Positions 11,708 through 22,141 are shown, numbered from the stretch's first letter. The stretch: DNA of 64,000 nucleotides from Clytia hemisphaerica (GCA_902728285.1 CACVBU010001105.1:1-64000), one strand, 5' to 3'. The notes: generated by a model from the letters alone, not told the origin. Translations and numbers: made by a program.

Positions 11708-11932
11708 TGAGTTGAGTTATTTGTGCAGTATTTGAGTTACTGTTATTGCTGTTGTTAAAGCTCAATGTTTTGATATGAGATGGGATTTCAATATGGAGCC
11801 CTGCATTTCCCTGAGGGAAAACCATTTGTTGAGCATTGCTTTGTTGTTGGAGGGCTGATATTTGTTGCAGTTCTTCATTGGAAAGTTGAGCGTTTTGGTC
11901 ACTTAATGCCTGACTAAGTTCTATGGTTTGAT
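11708..11932 (-). CDS. BEN-domain gene, most upstream exon visible
   Basis: The acceptor is TTTATTTATTTAG and the donor CTCA followed by GTAAGT (perfect). It encodes QTIELSQALSDQNAQLSNEE, a Gln-rich segment and FNNSNNSNSNTAQITQL. The four exons add up to 445 codons including the stop with consistent phases. The exon is entered in phase 1, so 5' exons exist; none is recognisable before the hAT element at 12.2 kb, which with the Helitron debris may sit in the next intron. Confidence 0.75.
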
Positions 11933-11989
11933 CTAAATAAATAAAATAATGACATATATACATTAAAATCAAACAGGGATAGTCTTTTT

Positions 11990-12156
11990 ATTATAGTTTC
12001 AACCCAACAAGAGATGGAGCCCAGAAGTCCGGTTTTGCAAATCAATGACATTGTGGTCATGTGGCCAATTTTAGACAGAAAATGTCCTTATTAAGGGCAA
12101 AGATGTTGAAGAGGTGTTTGTAAAATTGCATTGAGAAAAAGGTTTTTTGGATTTTT
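11990..12156 (+). pseudogene. Possible short coding remnant
   Basis: On the plus strand two frames read VLQINDIVVMWPILDRK and GKDVEEVFVKLH with one frame change between them. This is coding-like, but I cannot assign a family. It abuts the left end of the hAT element. Confidence 0.25.
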
Positions 12157-14898
12157 CAGACCTGCCAACCTGTGAAAGGCCAAAACCTTGAGACTTTTAT
12201 TTTTTTCCTCAGAAAACCTTGAGATTCAGGCAAAAACCGTGAGATTTTCGTTTTTGATTTTTTTCTGTTTTAGACAAAAGAGCACTAGGTAAAATATAAA
12301 CAAAACTAGGTAAAATATAAACAAAACTAGTTTATAAATCAGACTGAGTGTTTTATAAATAAGTTTTTTGTATGAAAAAGCATTATAAACATAACAAAAA
12401 GTGCGTAAAATTTTCAAAATCTACTCTTTCTTCAATCAGAGTTTTGTAATTTAAGTTTGTTTACTGTGTTCTTTGTTATAGGTCACAGTCGCTTTTTTGG
12501 CTGCTGTCAGAAGCTCATCTGTGGGTTTCCATTGGTGGCATGGTACAGTCAACTCAGGATACATTGTTTTCATGGCTAAAATACTTGATAGAGTACCATC
12601 TAATTTCATTGATGAGCGATCTAAACATTTGTTCTTCTTGACGATGCTAAACAACCTTTCAAGCCCAGCGTTACTGTGTGGAATTATTAGTACGATTTCT
12701 GCAACCTTTGGCAACAATTTGAAGCGCCTTGAGGACGATCCAGCGACACACATCTTAGCAATGTAATGCCATAAAACATCAACACGATAATGGAAAAGAG
12801 GATTGTCATTTTCATCTTTCAAACCCTCCTAATACTTTAGCATCCTCCCAAGCCTTATTAACGAAATCGCTGTCAGAAAGAGTTTGATAGTCAAGAAATT
12901 CCTCATAAAGGTCGTCTACAGAAACATTAGCCATTAGATTTGGGAATAAATCATAGAAATATTGGACATTTTCCCATTTACAATTGAGCCTATCAAGAAC
13001 ATTGACCCAAACAGAATTACAAATAAGTGGATCATCAATTGGAAATTTCTTTAAGACATATTCAAGACCAGATTTGAAGAAATAATGGGCAGTACATGAA
13101 AGTCGTTGAACTCTTTTTCTGTAATATCCCCTTCATTAAGAAAGTTTCTCAACATTTGTTTAGTAATTACACCTAAATATATTTCACTCGTGGGCTTGAA
13201 ATTCTCTGAATCATTCAAGTCAATGCTAGATATACCCTCAACATCCTTTATCTTCTCTGGAAACATAATACGTTTGGCTAGTTTTTTCCCAAGACTCTCC
13301 ATAGCTGACTTAAGAAGGTGAATAGTTGGTTCTTCTCTTTGTAAAAGTAAGTTGAAATGTGTAAAAATAGGTAATGATGAGCTCAAAAAGAGCATGCATG
13401 GTTCCAATAATAAGTTTGTGAATTTACCTTCAAGCCTTTGGAATCGATCGTCAGTAAAAGAGTCACTTAGGAAATAAGACTTTAAACTTGGGAATTTCTT
13501 CAGTGCCCTTGTAACACATCTCTCTAGTGATAACCATCTGACTGATAAGTGCTTTAATACAGCTAAGTATTCCTGATCACAAAACTCAAAATATGTTGTA
13601 AGTACTCCTTTCCTTTTTGCACTCTTATCAAACCAATAATAAAGATCTACCATCACATCTTCCACATTGAGTCCAATGTATGAACTAAACTCATCACGAG
13701 AATTACTAGCAGCTATATGGGCAAGATGGCAAGGGCACCCAGCAATGAAACAATTTTCATTTTTTTTAAGAAATCTCGAAGCAATAGAATTGCGTTTCCC
13801 AATCATAGTGTTTGTATTATCAACACTCAAGCTTGTGCAATTCTCCCAAGGTAGCTTATGTTGTTCAAAAACTTCTTCAATCTTTTCAAAAATTACAGCA
13901 GCAGTTCCTCCTCCTTCGCCAGATGTTAAGCACATACCTAAGAAATGGTCAGTAACAGTTTTTGATCTCTCAATATCAAAGATTTTGATGCAAACTGGAT
14001 TCATCTTGTCGACACCAGTGTCATGGGAACCATCTGTACCAACAGAATACGGATGAGATTTGCAGTGTTCCACAGCATAGTTAATACAATGCGGCTTGAA
14101 AGCTTGATTGATAATTGATGAAGTCTTTGTTCTTCGTGATTGATACTGTTTTGCTACTTTACTATCATCAAATACAGTCTTAACAAGTCCTGTAAAGTGG
14201 TCTGCTGTGAAAAGCGAAATATTGTGTTGCACAAAAAAGTTTGTTACCATAACTTCTGCATTCAAAACTTTTTTGTCAAGGTTTGTCTCTTTTTTCTTCA
14301 CGAATGAATCAAGAGATGGCTGGGTTTTTGACTTTTTAACTTCATCTTTCTGAGTTTTGGTGTTGCAGTGGTTAGTGACATCTGTCAATCCTTGATGATC
14401 ACAGGATAACTTCTTGCAACAAGGAATACAATAATACTTATAAGGATCTCCAGCTACTGCTCTAATGGGATGGTCTTCTGCCCAAACAAGATTATATTTC
14501 GTTCGATAATGAGTTCTGGACTTCTTCTTGCTTGGTTCGGATTCCGCCATATTTGTTTACATTGAAAAAAAATTCCGATTCTTTTCTTTCATCGAAAGAA
14601 ATATAAGGGGGATAAAATCGTAAGCGTGGAATCTTGAGAACACAACATCAAATTATCTCCCTAATAATTATAGCATTTCCGCTATTTATGGGGGTTTCCG
14701 AAGGCTTATTTATACACGGAAAGGGCCCGCGGGTAAAAACAAGTCTTCTGTAGTCAAAATGGTAGGCTAAGCAGTGAAAATTTTTGACAGGCAGAAAACC
14801 TGGAAAAACCGTGAGGTTTTCGAGGGCACTCGTGAGACCTTGAGATTTGGTCGAAAACCGTGAGCCTCACGAGTAAACCGTGAGCATTGGCAGGTCTG
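12157..14898 (-). mobile_element. Full-length hAT DNA transposon
   Basis: The ends are CAGACCTGCCAA and its exact reverse complement, a 12-bp hAT-like TIR, 2742 bp apart. Inside both ends lie several copies of AAAACCNTGAGA-type motifs (three at 12187-12252; four or more at 14800-14890), probable transposase-binding sites, all in direct orientation. I see no matching 8-bp target duplication: the left flank is GGATTTTT and the right flank GTGACAGG, so one junction was rearranged. The element sits next to a SAP-domain exon that it appears to truncate. Confidence 0.8.
12451..14550 (-). pseudogene. hAT transposase (BED-like zinc finger, DDE/RNase H core, hATC dimerisation domain)
   Basis: A 499-codon frame starts at ATG 14550 with a Cys/His finger (YCIPCCKKLSC … H…C), then the core with VGTDGSHDTG and LSVDNTNTMIGKR as probable first and second acidic positions, and AGCPCHLAHIAA. 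The C-terminal hATC block is in another frame: IIPHSNAGLERLFSIVKKN. Two indels break the gene, near 13085 and near 12830, where frames shift between otherwise continuous protein. Without them it would be about 690 residues, normal for hAT. It is therefore inactive, but young enough to read throughout. Confidence 0.85.
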
Positions 14899-15107
14899 GT
14901 GACAGGAAGATTCATCTTAAGGGCATCTTCCACTCTCTTCACCAATTCCTGTTTCCTTCCAGATTTTTTCAGTCCATGACACACAAGCCACCTCTTCAGC
15001 TCCTCCACAATACAATTTTCTGGCTTTTTGGTTAATTTTGCACCAGGGACATCTTCTTCTTTCAGTATAGTATAATTCTTTGCTGTAAGCTCGTCTGCAT
15101 TCGCCAT
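14899..15107 (-). CDS. SAP-domain protein, N-terminal fragment
   Basis: From ATG at 15107 it reads MANADELTAKNYTILKEED, then a SAP motif: ELKRWLVCHGLKKSGRKQEL, VKRVEDAL. SAP is a helix-turn-helix DNA/chromatin-binding motif. The frame runs straight into the hAT terminus at 14898, so the rest of the gene is cut off. In invertebrate genomes similar SAP N-termini belong to repeated transposon-like genes (recalled, not checked). The upstream 70 bp abuts the Helitron-derived sequence near 15185. Confidence 0.6.
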
Positions 15108-15189
15108 TTTGTTTATGTTTTTGACCGAAAGTAACCGTGATGCATTGCGTTGATTTATTTCTCGCATAATTTGTGACGTAAGCATTACG

Positions 15190-15472
15190 GAGCGCTATTA
15201 GTAAAGTTTCAATAAAAGTTAACCCTCTTAAAAATGGTGGTACAGAAAGAAAATTTTGGTTATTGTGTAAATTAATACCTTGGTCATTGAAACAATCTGT
15301 AGCTTGGGAAAAAGTTCCAGAAAAAAGGAGTGCTTGATTAAGATTGCCTTTAACTTTTTTGTTGAGTTCATTGTAGCACCTAATACATCTTTGATCCTTA
15401 ACTTTCCAAGACTCGTCATTTTTTTTTAGGTACATGAGAAAAGATAATTGGTCTAACTTCATGACAAGTAAT
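15190..15472 (-). pseudogene. Helitron Cys-rich (DUF6570-like) region, downstream half
   Basis: It continues the ORF of 17256-17540 once the element between them is set aside: reading across the AGTAAT duplication gives VVTCITCHEVRPIIFSH, then WKVKDQRCIRCYNELNKK, HNNQNFLSVPPFLRGLTF and IETLLIA. The pattern C..CH … C..C … P-x-L-x-G-L-T-x-I-E-x-x-L-I is what I know from the Helitron region just upstream of the Rep domain. One frame change is needed in an A run near 15425. It stops matching at about 15190, where the SAP module begins. Confidence 0.6.
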
Positions 15473-17249
15473 GAGCCCCCCCCCCCAGCGGACCCAAAAT
15501 TCACGCCATCACGCCAATTTTTTTCGATTTCACGCCATTACGCCTAGATAATTTTGACTTATGCATATCAAAAATTGTTGGACAACTGGTAACATCAAAG
15601 GGCACCGGTTTGAGGGCTGAGGTATATTTGAGTAAGTTGACAAAGCCCACCATGGTTGGGTAACGGAGAAATTTTTTTGAATTTTGAAGGGTTCAAAGTG
15701 CTATTTTAGGACCCATTTCAATTCAATTTGAAAAATAATTCATGTAAAAATAATGGTAATATTTTAAAAGTACAAGCAACATGAGGGGCCATGCCCCTTG
15801 CCCCCCCCCTGACGGGTCCCATTGGCATTAATTGTGAATTAGCGTGAATAGTTTTCAAAAGGGGAATGCTGAGGCGCAATCATGGTTTGCACCGACGGGA
15901 GAAATTTTCAATTTAGTATGGCTAAAATCGCTCTCATTTACTCTCTTTTTCCAAAATATGGTTTAAACATCACATGATTCCTTTGATCAATCTGCTTAAA
16001 ATTACACCTTATAATAAACCTGTTGCTTCTTTGTGTTTAAGGATTTGCTACAAACGTACATACATTTGTAGCAAATTTTCTGAAATAAAAGACCTAATAT
16101 CTTTGATGCATCTAAAAGAATAAGCATCTAAGAAAGAGAGGAGAATGTTAGTTACGGAGGAAGCGCAACCATGGTTTGCGCTGAAGGGGAAAATTTTTAA
16201 TTTTCGACCCTCTCATAGCATTCGACTTTATTATTTTGAAGACTAGCTAGCAACTGCTAAAAACAATCGGAAGTTACAAGGATAAATGGCAGATGAATAG
16301 AACTGTTTGCACCGTTTCTTTTATGTTTTAAAATGAGATCTATAGGAGACCCTATAGGAGGCCTCATCGTCCATGTACAGAAAAAAAATTTGCCGAGGCC
16401 CACCATAGTTGGGGCCGACCAAGAAAAGTTTGAAATTTAAAACCTCTCAATTGGCTATAATGGACATAGAAATACAATTCAACTAATGAATATAATTTTC
16501 ACGATCACGCTGAACTGCAAAATTTCACGCCATCACGCCTAAAAAAACATGATTTCACGATCACACCGGCACTTCATTTTCACGCCATCACGCCGTTTTT
16601 TTTCAAAATTTCACGCCATCACGCCACGAAAAACCCTCCATCACGTTTGTAGCCATCACGTTAGCCTGGATATCCAGACCGTAAACTATTTCACCGTCTA
16701 GTTTTATTTAATAATTTGTCTCTGGTTTACGGTCTAGTCCAAGTAACTCGTCTGCAGGGATATCTGTCCCTGCATATGCGAGTTTCTCTAATTGGTCAAT
16801 ACGCGCTCAGTCACTGAGCAGAATTTTCGCGGGGTTTTTGATATTTTTCGATGCGCACGCATAATTTATGGAAAAAGCCGACCTTGCAAAAAAGATAAAC
16901 AAATGAAAATGCAGGTTCATTTTTAAACAAAATGGCCGCTGGAAAGGAGCCTTTATAAATGTGGCTGACGTTTTGATGTAGCTTAAAGTAGTTTTGAAAG
17001 TTTTTTGAGTTTGTAAAGGAGGTTTTATAGTAAAGTTAATTATGTGTGTCTGCCTGGGTTTACAAAGTTTTGATAGTCCGTCGACAAGGGTTCAGTCACA
17101 GGCAGTATCAAACAAACTGTACCCAACTTTTTTAGTTGCACCAGACTCTAAAATTTTAGAAACTTTGTATGTTGAGGTAAGAGTGTTTTTTTCTGAAATT
17201 TTGAGTCTGGATACCCAGGCTACCATCACGCCAACCGCTGGGGGGCCTC
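15473..17249. mobile_element. Non-autonomous element inserted in the Helitron/USP ORF, 6-bp target duplication
   Basis: The ends are GAGC(C)nAGCGG and its inverse (CCGCTGGGGGGCCTC), flanked by AGTAAT at 15467-15472 and 17250-17255. Near both ends are copies of CACGCCATCACGCC (at least six in all). The interior has four degenerate direct repeats, about 230-290 bp apart, around ACCATGGTTGG…GGGAAAATTTTT (15648, 15880, 16165, 16395). A second element (16662-17222) is nested in it. Removing the insertion rejoins the interrupted ORF in frame. I cannot assign the superfamily. Confidence 0.7.
16662..17222. mobile_element. Nested element with TAGCCTGG ends, copy 1
   Basis: The left end TAGCCTGGATATCCAGACC and the right end GAGTCTGGATACCCAGGCTA are inverted. 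CCATCACG flanks both sides (16653-16660 and 17223-17230), although the host repeat contains the same word, so the duplication is slightly uncertain. The interior shares AACTCGTCTGCAGGGA and ATGTGTGTCTGCCTGGGTTT with the inverted copy at 18840-19297. Confidence 0.7.
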
Positions 17250-17255
17250 AGTAAT

Positions 17256-18827
17256 GCAAGTTACAACAGAATGCAAATCTTCCCCTTCGATGAACTTTGT
17301 TATACCCTCTTTTACTAAATGATTTTTATGGATATGAAGATCTCCATGATGATGTTCAACTAAAGGGTTGGCATTTTGGGATTCTGTTGGTTCTGTCATC
17401 TCAATATCACTCTGTACAGTGTTATTTTTAGTTTTTTGCTTTTCTATACTTTTTGTTGGTAGTAAAGAAAAGTCTATGTTAGATACGTAATTTTTGCTTT
17501 TTGCTTTTTCAGTTATAATAGGTTCATTTGATTTTGACAAATCATTTTTTTTTAATTTTCAAATGAAGTGATTTTTGTTTTAAATATACTGCCCAAGATA
17601 TTATCAAGCTCGACATGTTCTTTAGCATTACGATGCTCATACCTTTTAACATCAGTTTTTTTTCTTGCAGCAACTTTTTCAAAATAAATTCTCAAGTTGT
17701 CTCCACAAGACTTTTTTTCAGTGCAAAGGTTTTTTGTTGTAATTTCAATTCGCATAGTTTTTTTACGTTTCCTCGTTTGCCTTTCTGGTTCATTTTTTAA
17801 AGGAGGTAAAAAGTGGCATTATGCAAATCACCTTTTTTTTAAGCTTATATGAAATACATTTTCTTGCTGATCTTCAAATGTTGTATATTTTCAGAGTCCA
17901 TTGCATTATTGGTTGATAGGGAGATTTCACTTCCTTTATGGTTGGATTTTTATAAATAGAATATGAGAATATAAGGAATATGAGAATATAAGGAGCAATG
18001 TTATCATTGACTACGCAGTTGAAATTGAATATTTGAGACTATCGCATTACTGACCCTATACCATTACTCCTCATATTTTACAGCGGAAGTATAATGACCA
18101 CTACTGAGACTCCATGATGAAAGACTACAGCATGCAAATTTAGCTTACCTAGCAATACATTTTCAAAAGAATTTTCAACGTGTAGGTTAGGGACAAATTT
18201 TCTCGAAGTGTTTGTAGCACGATCATGGCGAAATAAAACCAATGATATTATGAAATAATCAGATATTTTAATAATTGTTTTACACTTTGCAGCCCTTGTT
18301 GGAGTAGGGCAATTTTCACAGTTATACAGACTTTCAAGCAACTCTCCACGTGGGTCACTCACCAGCCTGGAAATTTCATTTTCAATTGAGTTATGATTAA
18401 AACGATCTGTGAATTCAATAGAGAATATTTGATCAAACACATTCATCTCTGATGCAGTGGAACAACTTTATGCTATTATGCTGTATGCTAGTTGTTTTGA
18501 AAATAGATTCTCCAGATGAGCTATTTTGATGTGACATTCGTGCGCGTCAAATTGTTGGAATCGGCTGTGATTATATTCATTATAACTTGGCCCAAGGTCA
18601 AAAGAAGGAATAATATGGTAAGTTTCTATAGGTAAGGCAGATGATGTGATAGAGGAAAATAAGTCTTTGATTACTAACTTTCCTGAATTGCCAATATTAA
18701 TTTCAAGTTGATACACAAATTCCCGAAAGCTTTTAACCGAATATAAAACTTGAATGACAGAATTGAAAAAACACACATTTTTACCAAAATTTTCTAGTCC
18801 CAATGAAAATTTTCTTGATTCATGTTA
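17256..18827 (-). pseudogene. USP-type (peptidase C19) deubiquitinase-like ORF fused to Helitron Cys-rich region
   Basis: The Cys box reads LGLENFGKNVCFFNSVIQVL (family consensus GLxNxGNTCYxNS…Q), with the nucleophile Cys kept. The QQ-DAHE box appears as FQQFDAHECHI. A frame change near 18470 is followed by CENCPTPTRAAKCKTIIKIS and SDYFIISLVLFRHD, the usual strand before the His box. The His box reads LHAVVFHHG and, after a 1-base shift, SLSSGHYTSAVKYEE and WYRVSNAIV; the acidic third catalytic position appears as Asn. The linker after it is basic and then acidic, and joins the Helitron-type TCITCHEVRP segment. Several stops between 17760 and 18060 show decay. USPs cleave ubiquitin; here the domain seems to be transposon cargo. 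Confidence 0.7.
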
Positions 18828-18839
18828 GTCTGGCACAGA

Positions 18840-19297
18840 ATGTTATAAACAGTCTGTGTGTGAACCCTTGGTGACAGACTTTCTGAACTTTGGAAACCCA
18901 GGCAAACACACATAATCAACTTACCATAAAAACTCTTTCACAAGTTCTAAGGACTTTCAAAACTACTAAAAACCACATTAAAACAACAGCCACATGTATT
19001 TAGACCTCCAGCCAACAGCCATTTTGTTTCTAAATGAATCTATGTTTTCATTTTCATTAGTTTTCCTTTTTCTGCAGAGTCAGCTTTTTCAATAAATTAT
19101 GCGCGCGCATCGAAATTATCAAAATGCGCGTGAAAGTACTGCTAAGTAATACGCCAAAAGCCGGCCAATCAGGCCGAACCTGCAATGCAGGGAAAAATCT
19201 CCCTGCAGACGAGTTACCTGCGCCAAGCGTTAAACCAGCAGCAAAAATATCATAAAATAGACTGTGAAAAAGGTTTAACGCTTGGATTCCCAGGCTA
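18840..19297. mobile_element. Element with TAGCCTGG end, inverted copy 2
   Basis: Read on the minus strand it begins TAGCCTGGGAATCCAAGCG and follows the 16662 element: AACTCGTCTGCAGGGA, AAAATGGCTGTTGGCTGG and ATGTGTGTTTGCCTGGG. The far end near 18840 is degenerate (TAGTCTGGCAC). It lies immediately upstream of the USP Cys box. Confidence 0.65.
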
Positions 19298-19382
19298 CGG
19301 TAATTCCAGGTTTCTCCGCCGCGATTCTAGGTTTGATCTAAGTAAGGGCGGACAGCTTTCTCAACCATTTTTGCGTTTGAAA
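19241..19382 (+). repeat. Left arm of a 142-bp inverted duplication
   Basis: It matches the reverse complement of 19863-20004 at about 140 of 142 positions. It contains the terminal 57 bp of the TAGCCTGG element plus 85 bp of flanking sequence ending GCGTTTGAAA. Confidence 0.85.
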
Positions 19383-19438
19383 GATTGGATATATATAGTA
19401 ATTTTTCATTTGCGCTCCCCAGCGTAGGTGAGATTTAA

Positions 19439-19494
19439 AGGTACATATACACGATAGCAAAACTGCTTCGCTCATGTATATTTGCTTTGCAAAA
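19439..19494. repeat. Dispersed repeat, copy 1
   Basis: AAAGGTACATATACACGATA followed by GCAAAACTGCTTCGCTCATG recurs with few changes at about 37398-37455. Confidence 0.65.
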
Positions 19495-19512
19495 ACAAAG
19501 AAATCGCTTGAT

Positions 19513-20259
19513 TCAATCCGTCCAGGCTTTAGTAGTATTTAGGAAGAAATTATCACCAGTCGATTTGCCCAGTCTGACATTTTCCATTTTGTAGCTCTTT
19601 CCAGCCATCAAACAATCTACATATTCACCATAGAGCACAACAGTACTAAAATCAGTTGAATCTCTTATGACAGCGACCTGCTTGGCCAATGGGTTGCCAT
19701 CTCTGCCTTTCATTTCTACTGGGTCCTCAACTGATACAACTTCTGCTTTTACGCGGACGAATTCGAAAGGGGCAAGTCTTGCCATGTTAGCGATGGAGAC
19801 AAAACTTTTTGAAGAGCTTGCACCATTATGTTCAAATGGTAGATTTTTTAGCAGAGAAACCATTTCAAACGCAAAAATGGTTGAGAAAGCTGTCCGCCCT
19901 TACTTAGATCAAACCTAGAATCGCGGCGGAGAAACCTGGAATTACCGTAGCCTGGGAATCCAAGCGTTGAACCTTTTTCACAGTCTAGTTTATGATATTT
20001 TTGCACCATTATGTTCAAATGGTAGATTTTTTAGCAGAGAAACCTGTGACCATTGATTGATTATTAACGAGTCCCTAGAATTGGATGTTTTGGTAATTTT
20101 TATGGGCACACATGATTCTTGTACTTCATTGAATAGTTTGCGCTTGTTAGGACTGAAGCAAACGGTACGGATCATTTGATTTGCAGTCTGCAGTGTACAC
20201 GTGAAGTAATTTTTCTTTTCCGGTGTGTTTGTTTGTGTTAAATTTTCGACATTTTGCAC
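19513..20259 (-). pseudogene. RPA-like OB-fold ORF, split by an insertion
   Basis: The first part (20259 down to about 20004) reads KKNYFTCTLQTANQMIRTVC, FNEVQESCVPIKITKT and SLLKNLPFEHNGA. The second part (19861-19513) repeats SLLKNLPFEHNGA and continues FEFVRVKAEVVSVEDPVEMK, AVIRDSTDFSTVVLYGEY and GKSYKMENVRLGKSTGDNFF, which is the beta-barrel pattern of RPA-type ssDNA-binding OB folds carried by many invertebrate Helitrons. Removing 19862-20044 restores one open frame. ssDNA binding would fit rolling-circle transposition. Domain identity is by pattern, not by search. Confidence 0.6.
19818..20044. repeat. 44-bp direct repeats flanking the right arm of the inverted duplication
   Basis: 19818-19861 and 20001-20044 are identical (TTGCACCATTATGTTCAAAT … AGCAGAGAAACC). 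Between them lies the 142-bp arm (19863-20004), the inverse of 19241-19382. The repeat is OB-fold coding sequence, so it behaves like an unusually long target duplication. Confidence 0.85.
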
Positions 20260-21320
20260 ATAGCCTACTTTAACATCATGGGGCAGATCTGTAAGAAAAA
20301 CATGGATCTTATCAAAAACTTATTTCATACAAGCAGAACTAAGCATAGCTTTGCAGTTCAACAGTGATGAACATGGTAGGTTTCCAGACCTCCATTTGGG
20401 AGAAAATTTAATATTTTGAAAAAAAAACTTTATGTTGTGAACAATTGCATGAAATTTAAGCACATTTTATCTATTTGAAATAATCAACCCAAGTTCTGCA
20501 CTTTCTCCCCCACTTCTTTCAAAATTTCTGAAATCCCCCTTGCATTCATCCCGCCATCAAATTGATACAATTCACTCCCACTCTAGAACAAAAGTAAATC
20601 CCCCATCTTCTGGGGATGGGGATTCGAGTTTCGAGATTCGAAGCACCTAACAAGATAAAAATAGAAATTTATGGTTGGCAAAACAAACAGTGTGTACATC
20701 TTGTTCAAAGAGTAATTTTGTTAAGAACATAGATAAAAGACTTTTTATTTTAAATCACACAAAAACTTTATGACCCAATGTATCACAAAACCAAAAGTGA
20801 CAAATGACCCTTTTTCTTATTCCAACCCGGGGTCAAGCATTAGCAGAAGGGGTAGGCGCAGACCTGACTTCTGAGAATCTACCCTTAGAGAGGAGAGGCC
20901 GAATTTTAGTGAAAAAGTTATCCTTTTTAACAATTTTTCTTGTCAAAATAAAAAAAAATTTCCTAAAACTCTGGATTTTTCTGACCCGTACAAGTGTAAT
21001 TCTAAGAGAGATTTTGAAAGGTTGAAAAACTGACCCTTATCATCCAAATACACCCAGCACCCATGTTGCCCAAGTACCCCCAAGATTCCAACATCTCTAG
21101 GAACCATAACCTGTATGTCTAACCACAAAATATTATTGAACATTACGACAATAATACAAAATAAATATCCATGTCATTAAAAATGCCTTTTTTTAAAGTA
21201 ATGGTGTACACTTTTTTTTCATAAGAACTTATATTTTGTGACAAGATTCCATAATTCAGGATTTTCATCTCTGTTAGGAATGTTAGCCGATATGGCACTA
21301 TCTATATGTTCAATGTACTT
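20260..21320. other. No gene seen
   Basis: AT-rich sequence with no recognised coding segment. Parts may be decayed Helitron, since related ORFs flank it on the same strand. Confidence 0.35.
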
Positions 21321-22141
21321 TTATTTACCGTCTTCGAGTTTTGGAACGTCTTTTGCCCAAAGAAAAACTGTAAATTCAACTCTTAGAGCATAGTATGTAA
21401 TTTTTCCAAGTTGGCCACCCATTATAACCTCTTTAAAAGATAACTCTTGATATTGTCGGACGAGAACAACATGATTGCTATTCAACAAGGCACATCTAGA
21501 TTGATAATCAAGAAGTTCATGATCAGTATCAGGGTCACCACTTAACTGTCTGATAATAGTTACAAAGTCCTCCCAGCGCAAATCAGCGCATGAGAGAGTC
21601 ATAAAGTATGTCGGACACCAAGTTGTTTAACCATAGCAAGAACATCAGACAACGTATGCTGCCAATATGCAGGGGTCCCCTTTATAGTGCTCATAAACTT
21701 GTATGCGTTATCAGATGCTACACAATTATGAATTGTATCATTAAAATTATTTGCTAACAATCCCGCAGTCAAGTTAGAGTTTGAAATTTTCATTGCAATA
21801 TTGATTTTACTTCTAAGGTTAAGCTGTAGTAAAATTTTGTGCACAAAAATGTAATCTGAATCTGAAGCAAATTTTTGAGTGTAATTCAAAAGGCGCTGAT
21901 TGAAGTACTTTGTTGGTGACAATTTTACATCCCGATCTACATTATAACAAAATTTCCCAGTAGGAAACAGATGAGGATGAGGTAACTCTTCACATAATTC
22001 ATCCTGTGTTAAAGAATTTGGGGTTTGACCTTCACCTGGAGCTAAGATTGCATTTTCATCATCCAAAATAATGTTTGGTAATTCCGACACAATAACTTTT
22101 TCACATGTTGGCAGAGGCGGTGCGACATCCCTGCAAAACAT
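21321..22141 (-). pseudogene. Helitron Rep N-terminal domain (Helitron_like_N) with the HUH motif deleted
   Basis: Segments typical of Helitron Rep proteins: LAPGEGQTPNSLTQDELCEE, LPHPHLFPTGKFCYN, LSPTKYFNQRLLNYTQKFAS, YKFMSTIKGTPAYWQHTLSD and VLAMVKQLG. After a single-base loss near 21605 come MTLSCADLRWEDFVTIIRQL and YYALRVEF-TVFLWAKDVP. Normally RVEF is followed by about eight more residues including the catalytic H-x-H (RGSPHxH) before FLW; here they are absent in frame. The replication endonuclease would therefore be dead. No helicase follows. It lies on the same strand as, and upstream of, the RPA-like and USP ORFs. Confidence 0.8.

Noticed and set aside
14917..15504. 195-codon minus-strand open frame
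   Set aside because: It is a composite: its first part is the Helitron Cys-rich segment, the rest is an out-of-frame reading of the SAP promoter and exon.
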